A stretch of 64,000 nt of DNA, from contig CM044858.1 in NCBI GenBank assembly GCA_024500155.1, forward strand, positions 37,491,786 to 37,555,785, read 5' to 3'. Position numbers and translations under genes: made by a program. Below, piece by piece: positions 33,288 through 44,272 of the stretch. The notes below the pieces were generated by a model that was not told where the DNA came from, did no database searches, and was given only the letters and a program-made list of their open reading frames with translations. Numbering within the stretch: the first letter of the stretch is position 1; each line of letters starts with the position of its first letter. Origin of the DNA: Chenopodium formosanum. Its lineage: Eukaryota > Streptophyta > Magnoliopsida > Caryophyllales > Amaranthaceae.

Positions 33288-34878
33288 TTTCAAGGTGTAG
33301 CTCTGTATCACCGTTTAAAGCACAACAACTTTGTGCATTTTCAGAAGAGACTTCAATTTTACTTGGGAGTATCGTATTAGTCCAAAGAGTGAAATAGTAA
33401 AATAAATTAATGGAGAGTTGATTACTTGATTTACAATATACCAAGTATATTCTTACTAAACAAATCTTGTCTATCAAATGGGGAGGTGAAAATCACTGGT
33501 TTTAATGAACTACTATTGGTCAAGTTAACCCCTTCACTCACAATATATTTTACTCCGTAATTATGTTGTTTGTCAAGAATTGGCTCAAGTAATAAGCATT
33601 TTTTATGTCGCTTAAGAGAGGTCTCGAATTTGAACCTCACCGAATGTTGAAAATTCTTGTTGGGAAACTCACTCACCATAAGTCAAATGTGCGACCTGAG
33701 TCGGATTCAGAAGTAATCAGAGTTGAACTCCAGTGAACCTAAATAGGTCATACTCTTAACAAAAAAAAAAGTATCCTCACCCCCACCCCCAAATTACCTT
33801 AACCTTGCAAGATTCAAACGCGTACATTAATACATATGGCATACAATTCCTTGAGTTAGCGCTTTTATCATTTATGAATCTACTAATTACAAAACATGCT
33901 GACGTAAACAATAAGCACAAACTTTTTTGTAGAGGTATTGTATTATAGAATTTACACATTTTTTATATTATAAAGAGAAAATTTTCAATCTTAAAGACGG
34001 AAAGAATAACCCCAAACTCAAAAACTTTCAAGTTTGAAATTTTAAAATTCAACCTCGATGAAATTATTATTTATTATGAAGCGAGTAGTCTACTGAATAA
34101 CCTTTAGGCTTAAGAACACTCCCATCTTGATTTTAGAGAATGAATACCAAATAGTAAGCACACTAGAACCACCAAGTTCAGTACTTACATTTCTTTAGTA
34201 TCATTCTCTCCAAAAATCAGAGGGTTTTATTTTACAACACTCTCCCCACATAACATCAGCCACATGATCAGAAAACATCGGCCACCTCACCGACAAAAGC
34301 TACCTCATTAGCCACTGGCCATCAGGTAAATGGCACGCTGCACGCACCTATATTCACAATTTCACACTACCAGGCTGCCCGCATAGTGCAAGGAAATCTA
34401 ACTACCAGTTTCTCAATAAATTTAATGAAAATAGTCGCACTTGCAAAAATTGGACTTGAAAAACAGATATGACAACGAAAAAACAGGAGAAAATGAAATA
34501 TCAATATACATATTACTATATTAGCAGTATTAGGTCTAGATGCATAACCAATTTCAACTATCTTCAAATATGAACAATTCCAAGTATCTCGCTTCTTACA
34601 CTGACTGCGAGAAAACCCAGCCTATCACAATTCTCCCACACCAGCTACTAAAAGCTAAAAAGAGGCAGGGCACACCAACTTGCAAAACCTAGACCAATAG
34701 ATGTCGACAGTGCACAACATCAAGTCACCTATATAAGAGAGGCTAACCTCAGTTACAAATTAGACTCATGCTGCTGCCACTTACAAAAACACTCAAGCCA
34801 GATTAGAAGACATTGCCATCAGATTCTGGGGGTTTGGAAGCTGAGGACATAACCAGTTTGAAAGCTAACTACTAAATA
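33288..34878. other. Intergenic: phosphatase 5' flank and Pro-rich gene 3' flank
   Basis: Apart from the SINE-like insertion at 33573-33772 no feature was recognised. The part up to about 33480 probably contains the phosphatase promoter/leader. Confidence 0.5.
33573..33772 (+). mobile_element. tRNA-derived SINE-like insertion
   Basis: An A-box-like ATTGGCTCAAGTAATAAGC and, 35 nt later, a B-box-like GAGGTCTCGAATTTGAACC resemble a decayed tRNA-related promoter. The unit ends in an A-run at 33761-33770. No flanking duplication could be recognised. Confidence 0.5.
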
Positions 34879-35991
34879 CTAATGCCATGTGATATCTCCT
34901 CTAGCTTCTCGTAAGCTCCTCCCTCGCCTATACTCAATTTCAGCATCCGAGCAAGAAAGACCCATATTTACCTTCCTGCTTTTTTTGGATTTCCCCATGT
35001 TTGAAAATATCTCTTCATCATCTGTCAAATTACGGTTGCTTGGTGTACTCCGACCAGAGACATTTCCAGGCTGCTCATCTGAATCATGAAATGATGATAA
35101 TTAAAATCAGCATAGATAAACTGCTATATAGGAAATGAAATGATAAGTTATGTGACTCCTACACCCAAATATCTAAAGACTGCCTCAAGAATGTCGCACT
35201 TGTACAATAGTAATAGCAAGCTACAAATGGGTACTAGTTAAATTATTCATCTAAAGCACACACATATGGATACAAGATTTTTTTCCTTCTCCCTCCCCTG
35301 TCCCCGCCACTGTTCAGCATACATATACATGAAAAACTCTCCTCACTATCTATATTCAAGTAAATTGTGGACATTATAGATTATACTCGTGTAAAAGCAA
35401 TCCTTCAAGTTGTCAACCAATAGGTTACATACAGCCTTCTCCCAATCACTATTACTATGTAAATAACCCCAAGATGAAATACCTTTACTCACAACACCAC
35501 CAGTCCACGAGAATGAGGACCCTGATATTATAGAACAACTAGAACTTACTAAAACAATTATGGATCTTGATTCAGAAGTATCTGCGTAGTTTCAATTAAA
35601 GAAAGAGTTGGACCTGCCATGTATGGCACATAATCATGAGTATGTGCTAAAGACAACTCCTGTCCCAAATCTCCCAATCAAGTAACCATGTCAAGTAGGA
35701 AAAGGAAGGATGGGTACAACTGAAGTAAAAGGAAAGAGGAGAAAACTATTAATGGTAAAGTAAGATCCTCAACAGGCTAAAGTCATGCTTCAGCCTAATT
35801 TAGCACAAACTAAGACTTTTCCTATATCTATATATATTTTTCTCCAGACAAGTAATGTGATACTGCCAATTAGGAGAATTCAGTCCAACCTTGAATCAAA
35901 CCACTGAACAATTATCATTCTGAATAGCATCTCAAAACCCAATCAATTGGCAAAGCCTCATATATTCTAAGAAGCATGTTGCATGCTTCAG

Positions 35992-36034
<43 letters not shown>

Positions 36035-39000
36035 CTAAACAAATCTTGGCAAAGATTGGCTACATGACAGCTCTCACAGACTATTGTATACTACTCTAAC
36101 CATAAAATTAAATCGAGGTGTTCCCTTCATTAGTTGTTATGTAAAAACCTCAATTAATAAAGATTAATAAATTATTTAAGGTACTAAGTAAGAAGTTTAT
36201 ATTCAAGTATAATCCAATTACATGCTCAAAAACTTCGATGTATTAATATTTTATACCATGATGACTTGTTAAATTGTTAAATGATGGCTGCAAGAAATCA
36301 TGTTAAAATCACATGGTGCTGCTTATGCGATCTCATGAAGTTAATTGCAATCATTAGTGTACCTTAATTTCATTAATCCTAAACCCTCAACCCAGCCCAA
36401 AAAAGTTGAAACCCAAAAACAAAGGAGGGTCTTACAATCCAGGTTATAACAGCACATAACATTGCTGGGAACGGAACAACTATATTGCACAAAATGGACA
36501 AGGGAAGTAGAAATGGAGATGTTTGATATCTCAACAGATTAAGAAATCAAGTATTAAATAGGTAAAAGAATAATTATCATTAACCAATTAAAATTTGGAC
36601 ATTTTGTGATGCATGTTATAGAGCTTTTTATTTTATTTTTGTTGATTTTACTTTAAACAGCGAGAAACACAACATAAGAGCAGAAAATTAGCTTTGCCAG
36701 AATGACCAAGGTATTTGAAAATCATATAGGAGATTTGGAGATATGAGGTGTTTGGCCTGCCACAAATCATCAGTAATTTATCTCATTAAAACAGCTAACA
36801 GGGAGGAAGAAAATATCCATGAATAAACCTACTATAAATCTACTCCCTCTAACACACAATGTCTATACTTTTTTGCTACCCCAATTATACTGTATTAAAA
36901 TTTTGTTTATTATGAGAACTTCTCGACTAACTCCCAGATATTAGTATTCAAAGAGACCTCGACATGTTGAAGCAGATATCAAAGAAAGCTGTCCTTTTGG
37001 GACGGAGGGATTATTACAATACTGTTACCAACAAAAGGAGAAGACAGTAAACATCATATATACGAAGTACTACGCAGGAGAAAAGTATATTTTAAATAAA
37101 ATTCAGGGATTTATCTCTTTTAATGATGAGAGGATATGATCATAGTTGTATATTTTACCATATTTGCACACGTTCCCTTTTTTTTCTGCATGATCATGAA
37201 AAGGAAGGATACCTAAGACCAAAACTCCACAGACCTATTACTCCATTCAGATTTAACCACCCCTAGGTGGTGCACTATGTGCTTATATCACATGCAGTGC
37301 AGCTATCAATTTAAATTAACTATTGAAGGCATGAAAAAGTATAACTTACCTTCAAATTGTTTGGATGAAACTGTACCCTGTCGAGCTCTACCATTCATAT
37401 CTGACCATGACTTTGTTGATTTATCACCAGGAGAATTATTTTCTGACTTTCTTGATCCCACACGTCCCCAATTTAGTAGTGTCGCTTCTTCTACATGGGG
37501 CTTGTTAGAGGTGCAGGGTACCATGGTGAATGATTCATCCATAACATCAGATATTTCCACATACTGAGTAGTAGTGATCATTTCATCAGCACTAAACCCA
37601 AAAGATGCTCTGTAAGCTTCGAGTTCCTCCACTTCTTGCTTGTTGTTCTTGTTTTGCTTGCTCTGATTCACAGCTCCATTAGAGTAGGCATCTGACTCTT
37701 TAGAAATACTTAGCCTCCCACCAGAATGCGGTTGGTCCAGATAAAACTGAGCAAAAGTTGCAGGACAGAAAAAGTTTGAAGTCTGAGATTGAGCGCCGCT
37801 GTCAGTATGCCATCCTCCTGAAGCATTTCTTGGATGTTTTGCACCTCCAGGGGAAAGGGAAGTATCCCAGGAATCCCTCTCTGGATAAGATAAACAGTCA
37901 GCTGAGGTCCTTGAAATAGGCGATCTAAGACTACTAGCAGGACTTCCAGGAGAGAACGGATAGGTGTTTTGAAGATCATTAGCAGGCATATAATTGACCT
38001 TCCCAGATGACGAAAGGAACTGTGCATAAGGGACATCAGGAGAAGAGGGTGTTGTTAGGTGAGCCAATTCTGGAGGAGGGGTCAAAGGCGCAGTTGATGG
38101 CTCTGTCGTAAAGGTTGAAAAGACAGGGGGGGTAACCAGTTGGGTTTCATGAGCGTATGGCCCAGTTGCATACATAGTGGAGGAAGGGTTCCCAGGCGAA
38201 TTAGCAGACAACGAGAGGTGGCAACGCGGTGATTGAGCAGTTGAAGGAAGAGCCGAGTTTGAGAAGGAGGCTGGAGAAGAGGGAGGGGCGAGAAGATGTG
38301 GAGGCAATGAAGGAGGTTGGTTAGGTAACCCAACACCCTGCGCTCCATTAGGCTGGTTTGCAGCTGCGTTGCCATCAGGTGTACGAGATGATGGCACAAT
38401 ACGTTTCCCACCCTTCTGAGCTCCAAAACAAGGGAGTCCACCCCAACATCCTCCCCATTTCTTGCGCTGAAAAGAATAACAATGGATTAGAGTTTGAAAT
38501 CAAGTCACCAAAGCTCAATTACCTTACATAACAAGATATGGGTATATAAATTCCATAGACAATAATAAACAAGCTAGTTCCGTAGTTGTTCGACATGGAG
38601 TATCATTTTGTATTTGTGGATGACGAAGTAAGATTATTTTCACTCATATAACACTCAAGTCTTAAAGTTATTACAGCCATAAAACACAAAGGTGACGTAC
38701 ATTATTCATTGCTGCATAATTTTTAAACATCCTAACTACAATATATTTCCCTAATCTCGTTCTCACAATCAATGAAAACAGTATACAAGTATCAGTGCAA
38801 TAAAATACGATCAATGACCGCAACCCTGGTTGAAAGAGTGAAGCAGACGTTAAGGATACCCAGAAAAGGTTATTAAAAAGCAATAAAACCAAAAATCAAA
38901 AAAAAGGGAAGCAGTAATCAGCATCTTCTGTAGCAAAACAAAATCAACAAGATATGATAGTTTAATTTACACGACTGTTAACTCCAGAAGTAATAATAAT

Positions 39001-39424
39001 ACGAGTACTTAAAACAAAGCAAAATCCAGAATTCCAATCATCCCCTTACAAAATATCACTCTATCAACTTCAAAAGCAGAAGATTATATCTATCTTTACT
39101 AAAATTATTATAATTATAAAAGTGCATTTTCCTACATTTAACCCCATCTCCTCAAAAAAAATAATTAAAATTAAAAAAAAAGGTAAGGGATTTATAGGCA
39201 AGAATTCTGGGTTAAACAAATAATAAAAAATCAATAATTTACCAAAAATAAATACAAAACAACAAAATGCAAATGCACATCTGGAAAATCAGGAAAAAAA
39301 TGAACAAAATCAGATCTGAAATTAACAACAAAGACAAAAAAAACAAGTAAAAATAAAAGAATAGATAGATTGAAAAAGGGATTACCCGTTCTTGCTGTGG
39401 AAATCTGTTTTGCTCGGACCCCAT
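34879..39424 (-). CDS. Pro/Ser-rich 'hydroxyproline-rich glycoprotein family' protein
   Basis: Three minus-strand exons: 39386-39424 (MGSEQNRFPQQER), 37350-38466 and 34879-35078 (stop TAG at 34879-34881). All borders are GT-AG, phases 0 and 1 fit, 451 aa in total. The second exon opens RKKWGGCWGGLPCFGAQKGG, a conserved Cys/Trp/Gly block. It is followed by a Pro/Ser-rich stretch with PPSLPPHLLAPPSSPASF, PPVFSTFTTEPSTA and FLSSS. The protein ends AEIEYRRGRSLREARGDITW. This combination matches a plant-specific family annotated as hydroxyproline-rich glycoproteins (Arabidopsis At5g52430 group as I recall). No signal peptide is seen, so the wall-protein name is doubtful and a cytosolic or nuclear role is as likely. 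Function unknown. Confidence 0.85.
35079..37349 (-). other. Intron 2 of the Pro/Ser-rich gene
   Basis: 2.27 kb without recognised coding sequence. Contains a 41-nt T-run. Confidence 0.75.
35994..36034. repeat. Poly(T) tract
   Basis: About 41 T. Could be the tail of a minus-strand retroposon, but no body was recognised. Confidence 0.9.
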
Positions 39425-40001
39425 TTTACAAACACAATTCAACTGCAAAAACTCAAAATTTGATGAACATTTCTCCAAATAAAATCATCAATGTTTTTAT
39501 ATAAATTAAATAAAAAGAAAAAAAAGAAGAATGAAGAGTGAGACAAGAGTAGGACTAAGTGAGTAGCAACGTAGTGTCTGAGTAGTAGTAGATCTGCTAT
39601 CTCTATCTAAAGGACCAAACCCAGAATTATTTTTATTTATTAATTAATTAATTAATTTTGTAAATAATGTAAATATAAATAAAAAGGAAGGAATGAAAAG
39701 AAAAAGAGGAGAGAGAGAGTAAAAAGGAAAAGACAGATGCTTTAGTAGTATTCTTGGGTTTTGGAAAAGCTGGCTTAATTACTTTCTCTCTCTTCTTCTT
39801 CTCCTCTCTCCATTTAACTGAGGTTACTGTTACTCTTCTTCGCCCACCATTTCTTTTTTTCTTCCAATTTTGCAGATTTGCATGTGCAAATGTGCCAACT
39901 GATTACAATTTCACGGTTTTTTTTAAGACCAACTCCTGTTTATAATAATATGAGTAGTTGACATGGTTTTGACTTTTACATTATTCGTACTTTTATATTG
40001 G
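39425..40001 (-). other. 5' flank of the Pro/Ser-rich gene
   Basis: Leader and promoter region. GA-rich on the minus strand (39780-39815), with an ATTA repeat at about 39640-39656. No TATA box was assigned with confidence. Confidence 0.45.
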
Positions 40002-40505
40002 TGTTGGAAATGGTAATGCAATCCGATCATAGATTGGTTACCATTACGATCCTCACTCGTACTAGACCGAATGGATTAATGCTTGATTGTTGGGTGTAAT
40101 TCAATGTATTGCTCGTAGGCCCAATAAAGTTACGGGATAGCCATTTGTGTGTTTTGAGCTTTGGTTTTTCGGTCCATATAAATACTAATCTTCTCGTTAT
40201 TGTTGAGTTGCTTTTTGGTAAGAAAACTAAACACACATCTCTTGAGATTTGAACAGTTCGTGCAATTTCAACCTTCGAACTCGGATACACGAATTATGGA
40301 GGTTGTTGTGTAAAACTTGGAGGCGTGCGTCACTGGGATATTTGTATCGGTAGTGGCGTATTTTGCTTCTAAGGCAGTGGGTACCAAACTACGGCAAAAT
40401 CGTAAGAGGATGGTTTTTTATTCGAGTATGACGATCCAATTTGTTCTAGGGGAGTTCTTAATTTAGCTAATGTTTTTCATGGAATCAACGGATATTTTTC
40501 CAACA
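40002..40505 (+). mobile_element. Solo copia-like LTR
   Basis: Starts TGTTGGAAATGG and ends TTTTTCCAACA, so the ends are inverted repeats of about 9 bp. Flanks ATTGG and ATTTG match in four of five bases, a worn 5-bp duplication. A TATA-like ATATAAATAC near 40178 fits plus-strand LTR orientation. A different family from the element at 26494. Confidence 0.65.
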
Positions 40506-40879
40506 ATTTGTTAGTAAAAAATTACTTTGTATGCTATTATACGGAGTAAAATATTACTCCATTCTAGATGTGTTAAGTGTTAACGTTTCGGGGCAGGTTG
40601 GGTTTTGACGAAAGAGTGGTCCGTTTCGAGCAAAGGCCTTGGGTCAAACAAACTTTGGTAATCAAAACCGTGCTCAAAAGTCAAAACCGTTGTTTTAGGC
40701 CAAGCATTATTGGATTTTTGGGTCGAAATCGAGCTGGATCTGTTTTTTTAACTAAAAATGCAATTATGGGCTTTTGAAAATTTGTCCAAACTCAACGATT
40801 TTGGATTGGGCTAACGGGTCAGACCAACTTTGATTAGGTATACTCCTATCTATCCTTTGAAACATTGTTTTATGTTTAA

Positions 40880-41190
40880 CTAGTTCTTTGCCCAAGCAAC
40901 GCTCGATATTCACAAGAAAATTACAGAGTATTTTTATAAATTACTATAATGTATTTGTACATAGATTGTGTATACAATTAAAAATATTTAATTTATTTAA
41001 AGTAGTTTTATTCTAATTTTTAGGGGCATATTCTCTTTTATTTTATTTTTTAAAAATCAATTATCTTATTATCTCTTAAGAAAAAAAATACTAAAAGAAA
41101 AGAAAAGTTTTGGTGGAAAAATTTTAATTGTGGACGCGACACGTATATTTTTGGGATATTCCTAGTGATTATTTTAGTATATAGTATTGA
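40880..41190 (-). mobile_element. Small non-autonomous Helitron
   Basis: On the minus strand it starts TCAATACTATATACTAAAAT after an A and ends GGGCAAAGAACTAG before a T. An imperfect GCGTTGCTTGGGC hairpin lies before the end. Confidence 0.7.
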
Positions 41191-41379
41191 TGATCAATAT
41201 ATATCTTTAATTATGTATGAAAAAATAAAAAATTTTGATTCACATGAGTTTCAAACTTTCATTTTGCTAAATCTACACAATGAAATGAATCTATAGATAT
41301 CTCATTTTTCTTTTTCAGATAAGGACAACTTTGTAAACCTCAATCGTTCTCTCAAAATACAATTAAGGTAAGTGAGCCA

Positions 41380-41518
41380 CCAATTTAAGCTTGGTCTAGT
41401 CATCTAGTGGTAAGGATTATACCTTCTAACCTTGAAATTGGGGGTTCAATCCCCACTAGAGACACTTGGAGGGTGGGGATCTCTTACCCTTCCTCCTCAC
41501 TCTCAAAGTGTCTGATTT
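41380..41518 (+). mobile_element. tRNA-derived SINE with 12-bp target duplication
   Basis: GTAAGTGAGCCA occurs at 41368-41379 and 41519-41530. Between them, GGTCTAGTCATCTAGTGGTA (A-box region) and GGGGGTTCAATCCCC (B box with T-arm stem) form a recognisable tRNA-like promoter. A short 3' tail ends TGTCTGATTT. Total 139 bp. Confidence 0.8.
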
Positions 41519-41530
41519 GTAAGTGAGCCA

Positions 41531-41718
41531 ACGGTAATATAGATATTTCATTTCATTTTTTTATTTTAATTTTTTTTTGGTTTGTATAAATTAATGATAA
41601 TATTTTTTAGTCAAAGTAAGAAAATAGAAATAAATATTATATTATGAGACAGAGGAAATATTAAATATGTACCCTGTATTAATTTAACCTTATATTAATA
41701 ATTCTTAATATGAAAAGA

Positions 41719-41761
<43 letters not shown>

Positions 41762-41912
41762 TCTTCTATAGACTGAATTTATTTACATATGAATACACTG
41801 TTATTTTCCTTTTGAAGTAATCCTTATTCATAAAGTAACTCCATTTGTTCTTCGGAATAATAATTCCTATTACTCAATTAATTACTTACTTTATATGTGA
41901 AGTATTCATATA

Positions 41913-41946
<34 letters not shown>

Positions 41947-42680
41947 TTGAAGAAATGTGAAGTATTCATATAAGAATTTGTTAGTTTCTAAAATCAAAAT
42001 ATCAATTTTGATAGGGTTAAAAAATACCCAAACCATTATCATACCAAATACCAATTAAGGGAAAATTCAAGTGATGACCTAGGTTTATGCACAATTATAA
42101 CATTTTTTTTTTTGAAAAAACAAAAAAAAATATCTGTAAAAAGTCATATGACATCTATGAAGAAATTAAATCTAACATATTGAATCAAATAATAACTATC
42201 CTTCAACAAAGCTACGGTTGTTGTTACATATCAAACATTTTTCATATTCTCTATCTGTAATATCGTTGTGTTTTGCAGCCTTCTCCAACAAAAGTGTATC
42301 AATCTATTGTAGCTGTCGTAAAAATGATTCCCGCCTGATTGTAATTGATAAATTTACTTCTTTTCCAAGCCTGCACAAATCTTTACTTATAAAACATTGT
42401 GTTCAAATCCTACCATAGTTACTACATTCAAACAATGTAGTTATATCGTTAGCAGATAACAAAAACATGAAGAAAAGAAATATATCAAAGAGAAAAGAGT
42501 CAAATTTATATATTTATTGTATTATAGAATTAAATTTATAAACTAAAAACTTAGCTCAATTCATTATTGATGAAAAACATATCAAATTGGTCCATTGGTA
42601 CATCCTCATTTTTTTTGTACATCCTCATTTAGTGGTAACTTTTGATCATATTATCAGAGTATAGAGTGTATATGCCCCAC
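41531..42680. other. AT-rich spacer
   Basis: Contains a 39-nt T-run (41722-41760) and a (TA)n/T-run block near 41910-41948. No gene was recognised. Confidence 0.6.
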
Positions 42681-42688
42681 ATTGAACC

Positions 42689-43886
42689 TAGGGGTGAGCA
42701 CGGATCGGATATCCGATCCGAAACTGAATTTCGGATCGGATATCCGTATCCGAAAATTCATATATTTGATATCCGTATCCGATCCGAAATTATCAGATAT
42801 CCGAATTTTCGGATATCCGAAATATTCGGATCGGATAGCTCAGATATCCGAAATCCGACACTTTCAATAACTTTTTATTTTTCCTGTTAATTTAATGGCT
42901 AAATTTATTTTTTTAAAAGACAAATTGATATTATATATGCTAAAATTGAACTTGAGCAAGCAAATCTGTACATTTCAAACCAACAACAAAAAAAATTCTG
43001 TAAGCCTCTAACAATTCTCTTAAATAAGTAAGTTGATTGCAACTGAACAAGAAGAAGATAAAATTGACTAAATATATAAATAAAAAAACCCAACAAATAA
43101 TTTTCACAAAAAAAAATAAAAATAATCTTTACACAAATCAAAGAAATTTCAAATAAATATGCAAATAAATTTCAATGGACTGAGAATTTGTCGACTTGTC
43201 CTTGGTGTTGCGGGTTGGAATCTCGAGGATGTGACCACCCTCGGTTGCGTTTCATATGACGGCGGCTGGAGGAGGGTGGTGCGTGGGCCGAGGGGTGAAG
43301 CGACCGTGAGGTTCGAATGAGAAAGCCGGTTTGTTGGTGGTTCTTGTGGAGGAAAATTGAGGAAAATTCAAGAGGATGAAAGGTAAGAGATAGAGTAGCT
43401 AATAAGGGCAGTGGGGTTGCAGAGATCCAAGAGAAATAGAGGATAAAAGAGAACAAGACATGGGTTTCACTGGTTTTTAGTGCTTGAGGAGAGAGAAGAT
43501 AGTGGAGAGAGGAAAGAGTCAAAGAGGTCAAAGAGAGAGAGGAGGGGGGCGGTAGATTACTAGGTTTAAGGAATTATTTAGGTTTTTTGGTTTGGGTTTT
43601 GGGCTTTAGGGCTATTTATTTGGGCCTTTGGTGGAATTTAGTGATTGCTGACAGGGTATGTTTTCGGATTTCGGATCGGATATCCGATCCGATATCCGAT
43701 TTTTTTCGGATATTCGGATATCCGAAATTCGAAATTTCGATATCCGATATCCGATCCGATATCCGAAAATTTCGGATCGGGTATCCGATCCGAAAATGTT
43801 TTCGGATCGGTTATCCTAAATTTTCGGATCGGGTGCGGATCGGATCTTCGGATTATCGGATAATCAGATAGTTTTGCTCAGGCCTA
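42689..43886. mobile_element. Non-autonomous hAT element with ATCCGA-rich ends
   Basis: An 8-bp duplication ATTGAACC flanks it (42681-42688, 43887-43894). Terminal inverted repeats TAGGGGTGAGCA and TGCTCAGGCCTA match in 10 of 12 positions. Both subterminal zones (42700-42865 and 43665-43865) are packed with GGATATCCGA / ATCCGATCCGA motifs in both orientations. No transposase. The interior has a minus-strand frame of 119 codons (43172-43531) of unknown origin. Confidence 0.9.
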
Positions 43887-43894
43887 ATTGAACC

Positions 43895-44272
43895 TAGATC
43901 CATCTTTCTAACGATAGGCAAAATCAGATCATGGGAAACAAGCTACCTGAGTACCAAAGCTTGAAAACAAAGTAGCAGATAACATATAGAGAGGAGAGAT
44001 CAAGAATAGCCTAGGCTTGGCACTCTCATGACAATGGTATTGTACTGTTGTCTATAAACAAGTTACACTTATATTATGCCACATTTTAGAAACAATTAAT
44101 TAATAAATAAGGTAAGAAACAAAAAAATTACAGGCTAAATCTGGTAGAAACTCATGCCATTGATGTATGTAGGCGAGACGTGGTACTTTTGTTGCTGATA
44201 AAGCCTACAAGAATGCCTTAATCTAACTGAACCAAAAACAGTTGTCAATTCTTGCTTTCTAGAGTATCATAC
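43895..44272. other. 3' flank of the transporter gene
   Basis: No feature recognised; probably includes the 3' untranslated region. Confidence 0.5.

Noticed and set aside
37710..38441. Second and third frames over the Pro/Ser-rich exon (108 and 119 codons)
   Set aside because: Shadow frames of exon 2 of the Pro/Ser-rich gene.
41400..41475. A functional tRNA gene
   Set aside because: No acceptor-stem pairing and exact target duplications around a longer unit; a SINE explains it better.
43172..43531. 119-codon minus-strand frame as a gene
   Set aside because: It lies inside the hAT element and no domain was recognised; described with that element.
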